Origin: JAWWPG01 sp033850885
GTDB taxonomy: Bacteria; Actinomycetota; Actinomycetes; Propionibacteriales; Nocardioidaceae
Reading direction: 5' to 3'
Length of the DNA stretch: 41,434 nucleotides
Assembly: GCA_033850885.1 (NCBI GenBank)
Contig: JAWWPG010000019.1
Span: forward strand, 1-41,434
Every line of letters begins with the position of its first letter. Within the stretch, counting starts at the first letter, position 1. Both the position numbers and the translations under genes were made by a program. The notes under the pieces are model-generated. The model worked only from the letters and a program-made list of their open reading frames with translations. It searched no databases and had not been told where the DNA came from. Shown piece by piece: positions 16,148-23,797 of the stretch.

Positions 16148-17071
16148 GTGACGCCGAACCGCCCCGCCGCCGTCATCATCCTGGCGGCCGGCGGTGGTAC
16201 CAGGATGAGGTCTTCGACGCCGAAGGTGCTTCACCGCATCGGCGGGCGCAGCCTCGTCGGTCACGCGGTTGCCGCGGCTCGGGGGCTGCGACCGGACCGG
16301 GTCGTGGTCGTCGTACGACATGACCGGGACCGGGTTGCGGCTCATGTCAGGCAGCTCGATCCGCAGGCGATCGTCGCCGACCAGGACGAGATCGCGGGCA
16401 CTGCCCGGGCGGCGGAGTGCGGACTCGAGGCACTGCCCGCCGACCTCGGCGGTACCGTCATCATCACGATGGCCGACACACCGCTCCTGACCAGCGCGAC
16501 GCTGCAGGAGCTCTCCGACCACCACCGAGAGGACGGCAGCCAGGTGACCGTCCTGACCGCCTCGCTCGCGAACCCCGCCGGCTACGGCAGGATCCTGCGG
16601 GACTCCGAGGGGCGGCTGGTCGGCATGGTCGAGGACGCCGATGCTACCGACGCGCAGCGGCGGCTGAGCGAGGTCAACTGCGGAATGTACGCGTTCGACG
16701 CGGACACGTTGCGCAAGGCACTTCTCGAGGTCGGCGCGAACAACGCCCAGGGGGAGAGATATCTCCCCGACGTCATCGGCGTGGTGCTGGCTGGCGGGGG
16801 GACGGTGCGCACCCATGCCGTGTGCGACACCTGGCAGGCCGAAGGGGTCAACGACCGCGCGCAGCTGGCCCGCCTCGGCACGGAGCTCAACCGGCGAACC
16901 GTCGAGCACTGGATGCGGGCGGGCGTCACGATCGTCGACCCGCCGAACACCAGGATCGACGTCGGCGTCCTCCTCGGTCCAGGTGTGCGGGTCGGCCCGT
17001 TCGCGACCCTCCGGTCTGGCCCCGACGTCCCGGCCGGCGAAGGGGACCAGCCAGCGAAGGATCACCCGTGA
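16148..17071 (+). CDS. glmU: GlmU-like uridylyltransferase, acetyltransferase domain missing
   Basis: GlmU normally acetylates glucosamine-1-P with its C-terminal beta-helix and then makes UDP-GlcNAc with its N-terminal domain. Here the N-terminal domain (about 1-235) is present: AAGGGTRMRSSTPKVLH, GTARA, MADTPLLT, GYGRILRD, EVNCGMYAFD and GVNDRAQLA. The helical linker ELNRRTVEHWMRAGVTIVD follows. Only about 40 residues of left-handed beta-helix remain before the stop, so the protein is 307 aa rather than about 460-490 and lacks all acetyltransferase residues. Within the remaining domain, the YGD seen in E. coli is MAD. The stop overlaps prs (GTGA), so the reading frame is clean. RBS GAGGAG is at 16133-16138. 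Confidence 0.85.
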   Translation: MTPNRPAAVIILAAGGGTRMRSSTPKVLHRIGGRSLVGHAVAAARGLRPDRVVVVVRHDRDRVAAHVRQLDPQAIVADQDEIAGTARAAECGLEALPADLGGTVIITMADTPLLTSATLQELSDHHREDGSQVTVLTASLANPAGYGRILRDSEGRLVGMVEDADATDAQRRLSEVNCGMYAFDADTLRKALLEVGANNAQGERYLPDVIGVVLAGGGTVRTHAVCDTWQAEGVNDRAQLARLGTELNRRTVEHWMRAGVTIVDPPNTRIDVGVLLGPGVRVGPFATLRSGPDVPAGEGDQPAKDHP

Positions 17072-18048
17072 GCGGTCTGAAGCGTAAGACGGAGAAGCAC
17101 CTCATGTTGTTCTCCGGACGGGCCCACCCACGCCTCGCCGACGAGATCGCCGAGCTTCTCGACACCACGCTCGTCCCCACGACCCACCGGGACTTTGCCA
17201 ACTCCGAGATCTACGTCCGCTACCAGGAGTCGGTGCGGGGGTGCGACGCGTTCGTCCTGCAGAGCCACACGGCGCCGATCAACGAGTGGATCATGGAGCA
17301 CCTGCTCATGGTCGACGCGCTCAAGCGTGCCTCGGCAACGCGCATCACCGTCCTGATGCCGTTCTACGGCTACGCCCGGCAGGACAAGAAGCACCTGGGG
17401 CGCGAACCGATCTCCGCCCGGCTGGTCGCCGACCTCTTCAAGACGGCGGGAGCCGATCGGCTGATCACCGTCGACCTGCACACGGCTCAGATCCAGGGCT
17501 TCTTCGACGGGCCGGTCGACCACCTCGCCGCCATGCCGGTGCTGGCCGACTACGTCGCCAAGAAGTACGCCGACGAGGACCTCGCCGTCGTCTCGCCGGA
17601 CGCCGGGCGCATCAAGGTCGCCGAGCAGTGGTCGTCCAGGCTCGGCGGAGTCCCGCTGGCCTTCATCCACAAGACGCGGGACATCACCCGAGCCAACAAG
17701 TCGATCGCGGATCGGGTGGTGGGACTGGTCAGTGGGCGGGTCTGCGTGCTGGTCGACGACATGATCGACTCCGGCGGTACCGTCTGCCAGGCGGCCGATG
17801 CCTTGATGGACGGCGGTGCGGCGGGCGTCATCATCGTCGCGACCCATGCGATCCTCTCCGGCCCGGCGGTGGACAGGCTGAAGAACTCGGTGGCTCGCGA
17901 GGTCATCGTCACGAACACCCTGCCGATCGCCGACGAGAAGCACTTCGACAAGCTCACCGAGCTGTCGATTGCCCCCCTGATGAGCAGGGCGATCCGTGAG
18001 GTCTTCGAGGACGGCTCCGTCACGAGCCTGTTCGAGGGCCGCGCCTGA
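17068..18048 (+). CDS. prs: Ribose-phosphate pyrophosphokinase (PRPP synthetase)
   Basis: Prs makes PRPP from ribose-5-P and ATP for nucleotide, His and Trp synthesis and, in actinobacteria, decaprenyl-phosphoribose. The 326-aa enzyme starts SGLKRKTEKHLMLFSGRAHP and contains NSEIYVRY, MPFYGYARQDKKHLGREPIS, the metal site DLHTAQIQGFFDGPVDHL, VVSPDAGRIKVAEQW and the PRPP loop VLVDDMIDSGGTVCQAA. It shares GTGA with glmU, so the two are cotranslated. A long hairpin element follows two bases after its stop. Confidence 0.96.
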   Translation: MSGLKRKTEKHLMLFSGRAHPRLADEIAELLDTTLVPTTHRDFANSEIYVRYQESVRGCDAFVLQSHTAPINEWIMEHLLMVDALKRASATRITVLMPFYGYARQDKKHLGREPISARLVADLFKTAGADRLITVDLHTAQIQGFFDGPVDHLAAMPVLADYVAKKYADEDLAVVSPDAGRIKVAEQWSSRLGGVPLAFIHKTRDITRANKSIADRVVGLVSGRVCVLVDDMIDSGGTVCQAADALMDGGAAGVIIVATHAILSGPAVDRLKNSVAREVIVTNTLPIADEKHFDKLTELSIAPLMSRAIREVFEDGSVTSLFEGRA

Positions 18049-18049
18049 C

Positions 18050-18170
18050 CCTCCCCCCCGCCCTACCCTCCCGCCCGCCCGCCATACCCGCGAATTGCGG
18101 GAAAGTGCACCTTCCCGAGCCCCTCACCAGGTGCACTTTCCCGCAATTCGCGGGAAGGGGCGGGGGGAGG
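18050..18170. repeat. Long hairpin repeat element, copy 1
   Basis: Two perfect 26-bp arms, 18087-18112 and 18129-18154, face each other around a 16-bp loop; each contains CGCGAATTGCGGGAAAGTGC or its complement. Symmetry resumes further out: CCTCCCCCCCGCCCT (18050-18064) is nearly the reverse complement of AGGGGCGGGGGGAGG (18156-18170). A diverged copy is at 41335-41408. The hairpin follows prs and may end its transcripts, but it lacks a T tail, so it is not a typical intrinsic terminator. Recurrence in the window points to a dispersed family. Confidence 0.8.
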
Positions 18171-18171
18171 A

Positions 18172-18370
18172 TAAGATCTGCTGGTTGCCTCGGCGAGGGA
18201 GTGCGCGGTCCAGGGCCCGCCCACATCAGTGACTCCGTGATCGACGCGGTCCAGCTGTCGCCCTCCGCGCCATGGCAACCGACGCCCGCGTTCGGCTGAC
18301 AACCCCGGACGCACGACCACCCGAGAACCGACCATCGTGCCCGCCACGTTGCCATGCCAAGGAGTTTTCC
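18172..18370 (+). promoter_or_regulatory. Promoter and long leader of rplY
   Basis: TAAGAT at 18172-18177 is a candidate -10, giving a leader of about 185 nt. The leader contains a 9-bp inverted repeat, CATGGCAAC (18271-18279) and GTTGCCATG (18348-18356), whose right arm ends two bases before the Shine-Dalgarno AAGGAG (18359-18364). Pairing could therefore change access to the ribosome binding site. AAGGAG is six bases before GTG 18371 and decides that start over the in-frame ATG at 18272. Confidence 0.4.
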
Positions 18371-19045
18371 GTGCCTTCCGAGGTCAAGATCGCCGCTGAG
18401 CCCCGCACCGAGTTCGGCAAGGGCGCCGCGCGCCGTATCCGGCGGGCCAACAAGGTCCCGGCCGTGTTGTACGGGCACGGGACGGACCCCGTCCACATCA
18501 CGCTGCCAGGGCACGACCTGATGCTGGCGCTCAAGACGGCCAACGCGCTGCTCTCGATCGAGCTGGCCGGCAACAGCCAGCTCGCACTGCCCAAGCAGGT
18601 CCAGCGCGACCCGATCAAAGGCTTCATCGAGCACGCCGACCTGTTGATCGTCCGGCAGGGTGAAAAGGTCACCGTCGACGTACCGGTTCTCCTGCTGGGC
18701 GAGGCCGCGCCGGACACCATGGTGAGCCTCGAGAGCCCCTCGGTGTCGCTGGAGGTCGAAGCCACCCACATCCCGCAGGGGATCGAGGTCGACATCACTG
18801 GTCTCACCGCGGGGTCGCAGATCCACGCCGCCGACCTCGTGCTGCCGGATGGTGCCACGCTCAGCGTGAGCGGAGACCCGATGATCGTGAACATCTCTGC
18901 CCAGCAGTCCCAGGAGGCCCTCGAGGCGGAGCTCGCCGACGCAGAGGCCGACCTGGGTGTGGAGCGCGACGAGCCCGAGGCTGCCGCTGAGGCGCCGGAG
19001 GTCGCCGCCGAGGGCTCCGAAGCCGACCAGGCGTCCGACGTCTGA
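18371..19045 (+). CDS. rplY: 50S ribosomal protein L25 / general stress protein Ctc
   Basis: This protein binds 5S rRNA in the large subunit. It has an N-terminal L25 domain (about 1-92: EPRTEFGKGAARRIRRANKV, PAVLYGHGTDPVHITL, RDPIKGFIEHADLL) and a C-terminal TL5/Ctc beta domain (about 95-185, with VPVLLLGEAAPDT and TGLTAGSQIHAADLVLPDG). A 35-residue Ala/Glu-rich acidic tail follows, common in actinobacteria. The length is 224 aa. The order prs-rplY-pth is conserved in the phylum. Confidence 0.95.
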   Translation: MPSEVKIAAEPRTEFGKGAARRIRRANKVPAVLYGHGTDPVHITLPGHDLMLALKTANALLSIELAGNSQLALPKQVQRDPIKGFIEHADLLIVRQGEKVTVDVPVLLLGEAAPDTMVSLESPSVSLEVEATHIPQGIEVDITGLTAGSQIHAADLVLPDGATLSVSGDPMIVNISAQQSQEALEAELADAEADLGVERDEPEAAAEAPEVAAEGSEADQASDV

Positions 19046-19052
19046 CCGCGGC

Positions 19053-19691
19053 GTGCTGGACAGGCTGCGTCGACGAAGCCCGGAAACATCCGCGGCGGGG
19101 TCATCCGGGACGAGCGAGGTGTGGGTGGTCGCCGGGCTCGGCAACCCCTCCGCGGACTATGCGAGCACCCGTCACAACCTCGGCCACCTCGTCGTCGACG
19201 CCCTGCTCGAGCGCGCCGGTGGCACACTTCGGACCCACAAGTCCCGCCAGGCGCAGGCGTGTGAGGTTCGACTCGGCGGGGTGCCGGGGAAGCGCGCGGT
19301 GCTGATGCGCGCCCGCGAGTACATGAACAACTCCGGCGGAGCCGTCGCGTCACTCCTCTCGTACTACAAGGTCAGGCCCGACCGGCTCATCGTCGTCCAC
19401 GACGAGCTGGACATCCCGTACGGCGAACTGCGAGCCAAGTTCGGTGGTGGAGACGGCGGCCACAACGGGGTGCGATCCGTGCGAAAGGCCCTCGGGACTG
19501 GGGACTTCTACCGGGTGCGGGTGGGGATCGGTCGGCCTCCAGGACGGCAGGACCCAGCCGATTTCGTCCTCAGACCGTTCACTGCGGCGGAACGACGGGA
19601 GCTTGCCGTCGTCGTGCAACGCGCCGCCGACTGCGTCGAGAGCCTGCTCGCGGATGGGCTGGAGAGAACCCAGAGCACCTTCAACCGCTGA
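19053..19691 (+). CDS. pth: Peptidyl-tRNA hydrolase
   Basis: Pth frees tRNA from stalled peptidyl-tRNA. The catalytic set is visible: VVAGLGNPSADY with the Asn, STRHNLGH with the catalytic His, REYMNNSGGAV, VVHDELDIPYG with the Asp, and GGDGGHNGVRSVRKAL. GTG 19053 gives 212 aa with a basic 22-residue extension. An internal GTG at 19119 would give 190 aa starting VWVVAGLGNP, near the family norm. Neither has a clear ribosome binding site, so the start is unsettled. It follows rplY by 7 bp and is the last core gene before the polysaccharide island. Confidence 0.93.
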   Translation: MLDRLRRRSPETSAAGSSGTSEVWVVAGLGNPSADYASTRHNLGHLVVDALLERAGGTLRTHKSRQAQACEVRLGGVPGKRAVLMRAREYMNNSGGAVASLLSYYKVRPDRLIVVHDELDIPYGELRAKFGGGDGGHNGVRSVRKALGTGDFYRVRVGIGRPPGRQDPADFVLRPFTAAERRELAVVVQRAADCVESLLADGLERTQSTFNR

Positions 19692-19760
19692 CGGAACGTG
19701 AGCCTGCACGCGCGCGTTGGGGATTGTGGCAAGCTTTATGCAACAGGAAGCCGACCCGGT

Positions 19761-20609
19761 TCACGTGCAAATGCCCCCCGTTCGTGGGGCGCGGGAGTGA
19801 GCTTCCAAGACCCGGTCGAGCTCAGTCAGCGATTCCGGGGAATGGCCGGCAACGGCGCGTCGAAGCTCTGACACATCTGCGTAGCTCTTGTCCGCGAAAT
19901 GATGGGAGAGGAAGCGGGCATACTCTTCTTCGGTGATGTCCAGGTGCCTGAGGAGGATCGCAGTGTTGTCCAGGGGCGGTCCAACCGCAGGTTGCGTGCG
20001 GTACATCTCAGGCGCAAGTTCCTGACCGTCCCGTAGCAGCAGTGCCAACCGGTGGCATCCATCGGCTATGTGCAACTCCTGGCTTGCCAACGCGCCCGAG
20101 TCTGCAACCTGCGGGCCCTGGGTTTCGACCAGTGTCACCGGGTGCCGCGGATCGAAACCGGTCGCCTCGAACGACGTGAGGGTTGCCAGCGCTCTCATGA
20201 CCCGTTCCCTGAACTTCTGGTCCAGTTGGTCTGGGTTGCGGAGGAGGTGCGGGGCAAAACGCTGGCATTCCACGTGCCTGAACCAAACAAAGTACGGAGT
20301 TTGTCGCACGGTGTGTGCGATGGTAGCGGCCGATTCGTCTCGAATGGTGTCGAGCAGCGAGAACAGCTGTGACCGCACAATGACGTCGTAGCGAAGGGGA
20401 CTGATGAGCCGCGGAATGTCAATGACGTGGCTGCCCGGACGGAACGGTCGTAGCCTCGACCGGCGTCGGAAGCCTCGAAGCACATGCTCCAGCCCCCGAG
20501 CCACCATCGAGTCGACCCCCTCCAGTGCGTGTGGCCTCCATTCAATCACCTCGCCGAAGCTGTGACCGATACTCCGAACCAGCGGATCGGTCTGCCGCGG
20601 CCCGTACAT
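19761..20609 (-). CDS. Unclassified protein with a ParB-like DGxHR motif
   Basis: The 282-aa protein is not recognised with confidence. Its C-terminal third has QELHIADGCHRLALLLRDGQ, resembling the IxDGxHRLxA motif of ParB/sulfiredoxin-fold proteins that turn up in cell-surface gene clusters. The N-terminal part is basic (LRGFRRRSRLRPFRPGSHVI), and the middle has QTPYFVWFRHVECQRFAPHL. The ATG at 20609 is chosen because the frame further upstream runs over the 5' end of the divergent glycosyltransferase, whose start is 63 bp away. It shows lower GC than the core genes, as do others in this island. Confidence 0.6.
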   Translation of the reverse strand: MYGPRQTDPLVRSIGHSFGEVIEWRPHALEGVDSMVARGLEHVLRGFRRRSRLRPFRPGSHVIDIPRLISPLRYDVIVRSQLFSLLDTIRDESAATIAHTVRQTPYFVWFRHVECQRFAPHLLRNPDQLDQKFRERVMRALATLTSFEATGFDPRHPVTLVETQGPQVADSGALASQELHIADGCHRLALLLRDGQELAPEMYRTQPAVGPPLDNTAILLRHLDITEEEYARFLSHHFADKSYADVSELRRAVAGHSPESLTELDRVLEAHSRAPRTGGICT

Positions 20610-20672
20610 TGCCCTGTCGGCTACCCTCGAGAGCGCAACGTGCCACTCAGGCGGAGTCGAAGGGCGGAGACC

Positions 20673-21935
20673 TTGCGGGTTCTGCACGTCAACAAGTTTC
20701 TGTTTCGCAAGGGCGGCGCGGAGAGCTACATGCTTGACCTGGCCGAGCTGCAGCGCGGAGCGGGAGACGAGGTCGCCTTCTGGGGCATGCAGCATCGCGA
20801 CAACCCTCGCCCGCAGCCGCTCGAAGACACGTTTCCGTCATACGTCGAGCTGGAGCCGTCACCACGGGGAGCGACGGCGTTGTCTACCGCCGCCCGCATG
20901 ATCTGGTCACCCTCCAGTAAGCATGGCCTCGAGATGGCGCTGCGCCGGTTCAAGCCGGACGTCGTCCACTGTCACAACATCTATCACCAGCTTTCGCCGT
21001 CCATCCTCAGCCCGGTCCGCAGATCGGGGACCGCGTGCGTCATGACCCTCCACGACTACAAGCTTGCCTGTCCGAGCTACCAAATGCTCGACCATGGACG
21101 TCCTTGCGATCTTTGCGTCACCGGCGGCACCTGGCATGCCGCAAAGCAACGATGCAAGGAGGGTTCGCTGTTGGCCAGCACTCTCCTTTCTGTCGAGTCA
21201 GGCGTGCACCGGATGATTCACGCCTACGCACCGGTAGGCGTGTTCATCAGCCCGAGTCAGTTCCTGGCGAACGTGATGGAGCGATCAGGTGTCGAGTCTG
21301 AGCGGATCAAGGTTGTCAACCACTTCATTGATCTTCAGAACACGCCGTCTTCGGACGGCTCAGCGACCGGGTTCCTGTTCGTGGGAAGACTGTCCCCCGA
21401 GAAGGGTGTCGACACGCTAATCGAGGCGATTGCCCGGATGCCCCAGGACACTCGCTTGGACATCGCCGGCGACGGTCCGTCGCGGGCGATACTCGAGCGA
21501 CTGGCGGGTGAACGCGCCCCGGGTCGGGTGACTTTCAGGGGCAGGGTCGCTGCTGGTCAGGTTCGTGAGCTGCTGGCCGGGTCCATCGCCTCGGTGGTCC
21601 CGTCGCGCTGGTACGAGAATCAACCGATGGCCATCCTCGAGTCGTTCGCTGCTCGGGTGCCTGTAGTGGCGACGAATCTTGGAGGAATCCCCGAGCTGAT
21701 CCAAGACGAGGTTGAGGGGCTGGTCGTGGCGCCCGACGATCCCGCCGCGCTGGCTGCTGCCATGCGCCGTCTGTCGGATGACCCGGATTGGGCTCACCGG
21801 ATGGGAACCAACGCCCATCTGCGACTGCGCGAGCACTTCAGCCCAGAGGGTCATCTCGAGCGACTGGCCGAGGTTTATGAGAACGCCAGAGTTGTCGCAA
21901 GCTCGGCCCGCCAGGGGTTGGTAGGCCACGGTTGA
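20673..21935 (+). CDS. GT4-family glycosyltransferase
   Basis: This is a retaining GT-B enzyme that adds a sugar to a growing lipid-linked repeat. The N-terminal domain starts LRVLHVNKFLFRKGGAESYM, the GG-E acceptor-side loop, and includes DVVHCHNIYHQLSPS and MTLHDYKLACPSYQML with a Cys pair (CDLC). The C-terminal donor domain has FLFVGRLSPEKGVDTLIEA, IAGDGPSRAILERLA, VVPSRWYENQPMAILESFAA and VPVVATNLGGIPELI, the E-x7-E region. The protein is 420 aa from a TTG start; no better start exists in frame, and GGAG lies close upstream. The same Cys-containing layout is seen in the GT at 38121. Confidence 0.88.
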   Translation: MRVLHVNKFLFRKGGAESYMLDLAELQRGAGDEVAFWGMQHRDNPRPQPLEDTFPSYVELEPSPRGATALSTAARMIWSPSSKHGLEMALRRFKPDVVHCHNIYHQLSPSILSPVRRSGTACVMTLHDYKLACPSYQMLDHGRPCDLCVTGGTWHAAKQRCKEGSLLASTLLSVESGVHRMIHAYAPVGVFISPSQFLANVMERSGVESERIKVVNHFIDLQNTPSSDGSATGFLFVGRLSPEKGVDTLIEAIARMPQDTRLDIAGDGPSRAILERLAGERAPGRVTFRGRVAAGQVRELLAGSIASVVPSRWYENQPMAILESFAARVPVVATNLGGIPELIQDEVEGLVVAPDDPAALAAAMRRLSDDPDWAHRMGTNAHLRLREHFSPEGHLERLAEVYENARVVASSARQGLVGHG

Positions 21936-21950
21936 ACCCGGCCACCGGGT
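21936..21950 (+). terminator. Short GC hairpin after the glycosyltransferase gene
   Basis: ACCCGG-CCA-CCGGGT directly follows the stop codon, a perfect 6-bp stem with a 3-nt loop. No T run follows, so termination is uncertain. The rest of the gap to 22204 shows no gene. Confidence 0.25.
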
Positions 21951-22204
21951 CAGGGTCGCGCACAACGCCAGCTCATGAACCGCAACAACCGGTACCGGCA
22001 GAACCTCCAACGGTGCTCGCACCGCCACGCGACAGCCGACAACCTCGGGCGCGTACCATTGCCTGATCCTGATCGGCGTTGGTCTTTTTGCTTGTCTCTG
22101 GGGGCACTCGTGCGGAAGTCTAGGTCGCCCTCGGCCGAAGGAAGGGCCGGCCGAGTCGGACGAGCAGGCCGCGGTACGGCCGCCCGGACAGACGGCGACC
22201 TCAG

Positions 22205-23050
22205 ATGAGCCCTCTCGAGATCGAATCTTCACGTCTCGTGTTCGTGGGTGGTCTCCACCGAAGTGGTACGACGCCGTTCGGTCGGGTCCTCGCGGAGCAT
22301 CGCGACGTCAGCGGCCTGGCCGAGACCGCCGCCTCCGAGGACGAGGGCCAGCATCTGCAGTCGGTGTATCCGCCGGCCAAACTTTACGGTGGATCCGGTC
22401 ACTTTGCGCGGGACCCACGCGCACACTTGACGGAGGTCTCTCCACTCGTGAGCTCACAGAACGCGAATGCGCTGCTCGAAGCGTGGCGTCCGCACTGGGA
22501 CCTCTCGCGACCATATCTCGTGGAGAAGTCCCCGCCCAACATCTTGATGACTCGATTCCTGCAAGCGTTATACCCGGACGCAGCTTTTATCATGGTGATC
22601 CGCCATCCGGTGACGGTCGCGTTGAGTACCAAGAAGTGGACAAGGCTGATCTCTCGTCACCCGAGAAAGTTCGCGAGCCTCGCGGCGCTGGTTGAACACT
22701 GGCTGATCGCCCACCGGTTACTTGCGAACGACATTCCGCACCTCAGACGTGTTCACGTCGTACATTACGAAGATCTCATGCAGCGGCCGGCGGCCGAGCT
22801 GCAGCGCGTGCGGGACTTCCTGAGGCTGGCCGGGGAGATTCCGAGCGCACGGCTGAGCACAGCCCACAGTAAGGCCTATGAGAACTGGTGGCGCGACCTG
22901 AGGTCCCCGGCCCGGCCGGGCGGCTGGCAGAGACGGAGAATCGAGCACCGGTTCGAGGACGAGATTGCTCAATTCGGGTACGACCTCGATGACCTGTCGC
23001 AGTATCGGCCGCCTCGCCCGTCAGATGTAGCCGAGCTCTCTCAGGGTTGA
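22205..23050 (+). CDS. Sulfotransferase (Sulfotransfer_3 type)
   Basis: It is expected to move sulfate from PAPS to a hydroxyl or amine of the polysaccharide. The 281-aa protein has the 5'-phosphosulfate loop VGGLHRSGTTPFGRVLAEH near the N-terminus, YLVEKSPPNILMTRFLQALY, and the 3'-phosphate-binding MVIRHPVTVALSTKKW (about residues 130-145). VHYEDLMQRPAAELQRVRDF follows, as in the family. The last 30 bp overlap the 3' end of another sulfotransferase on the opposite strand. Confidence 0.85.
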   Translation: MSPLEIESSRLVFVGGLHRSGTTPFGRVLAEHRDVSGLAETAASEDEGQHLQSVYPPAKLYGGSGHFARDPRAHLTEVSPLVSSQNANALLEAWRPHWDLSRPYLVEKSPPNILMTRFLQALYPDAAFIMVIRHPVTVALSTKKWTRLISRHPRKFASLAALVEHWLIAHRLLANDIPHLRRVHVVHYEDLMQRPAAELQRVRDFLRLAGEIPSARLSTAHSKAYENWWRDLRSPARPGGWQRRRIEHRFEDEIAQFGYDLDDLSQYRPPRPSDVAELSQG

Positions 23051-23794
23051 CCGGGAGGTGAACCATATGAGCATTCGCATCACGGGATCGAGCTCACGGC
23101 GAAATGTTCCGACCCGCGAGCTGTAGACCGTGTTCGTTGTGTTTGCGCTGGCACGCCGTGACTCCAGCTGGGCATGGTAGCGCTCATGAATGTCGTGTTC
23201 CTTCTGGTCGAACGCGAGCATCTGGGGCTCCCATTCCTCGCCGAGGAATTCCAGGAGTTCCCGCGAGGTGCCCTCCCCGTCGGACACCAGCCGTTCGTAT
23301 CGCACCTCGAAGTACCGCCCGGGCCCCAGCTTCTCGGCAGAAGCACGCGCGGCCGCCACGTACCTTGGCCATTTCACCGCGGACTTGGCGCACGACAGGT
23401 AGCCGAAGCGCTTGCGATGTGAGACGGCGACATCGCGGCCATCTCGAATGATGTGCACGAACTTTGCGCTCGGAAATATACTAGCGATAAAGTCCATGTG
23501 CATGGCGTACCGCGGGCTCTTGTCCGCCCAGCGCTGTTTGCCGCGCCGGGTGGCATAGTCTTGGTGTATACCACCGAAGAAGTCGCCAATTCTCGCCAAC
23601 CAATAGTCCTGCGTGAAGCCGAAACGGGCGAGTCGCTTCCAATCGGATGTGACGATGCGCTCCATGTCGGCGAGGAACAGTGTTTCTGGACCACAGCTGA
23701 TGCGCGAATGAGAGTCGAGCATGAGGCGCAGGACCGTCGTCCCGGAGCGCTGACAACCGACAATGAAGATCGGGGCTTGGGTTTCAGCGGTCAT
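23021..23794 (-). CDS. Sulfotransferase (Sulfotransfer_3 type)
   Basis: This is a second PAPS-dependent sulfotransferase, 257 aa. The 5'-phosphosulfate loop is IFIVGCQRSGTTVLRLMLDS, CGPETLFL follows, then RWADKSPRYAMHMDFIASIF and the 3'-phosphate site FVHIIRDGRDVAVSHRKRFG. VRYERLVSD and LLEFLGEEWEP are also standard. It starts three bases after the stop of the Wzz-like gene, so the two form an operon on the minus strand. Its sequence differs clearly from the gene at 22205, suggesting a different acceptor position rather than a recent duplication. Confidence 0.87.
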   Translation of the reverse strand: MTAETQAPIFIVGCQRSGTTVLRLMLDSHSRISCGPETLFLADMERIVTSDWKRLARFGFTQDYWLARIGDFFGGIHQDYATRRGKQRWADKSPRYAMHMDFIASIFPSAKFVHIIRDGRDVAVSHRKRFGYLSCAKSAVKWPRYVAAARASAEKLGPGRYFEVRYERLVSDGEGTSRELLEFLGEEWEPQMLAFDQKEHDIHERYHAQLESRRASANTTNTVYSSRVGTFRRELDPVMRMLIWFTSRSTLRELGYI

Positions 23795-23797
23795 GCG

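Noticed and set aside
17068..17100. Missing part of GlmU continued in another frame
   Set aside because: prs starts at the overlapping GTGA, and no beta-helix-like sequence is seen in any frame around the junction.
18272..18370. N-terminal extension of rplY from the ATG at 18272
   Set aside because: No ribosome binding site precedes it and the extra 33 residues are not L25-like, whereas AAGGAG is correctly spaced from GTG 18371.
19773..19790. GCCCC/GGGGC hairpin as a terminator of the DGxHR gene
   Set aside because: It lies inside the last codons of the gene and has only a weak T-rich tail.
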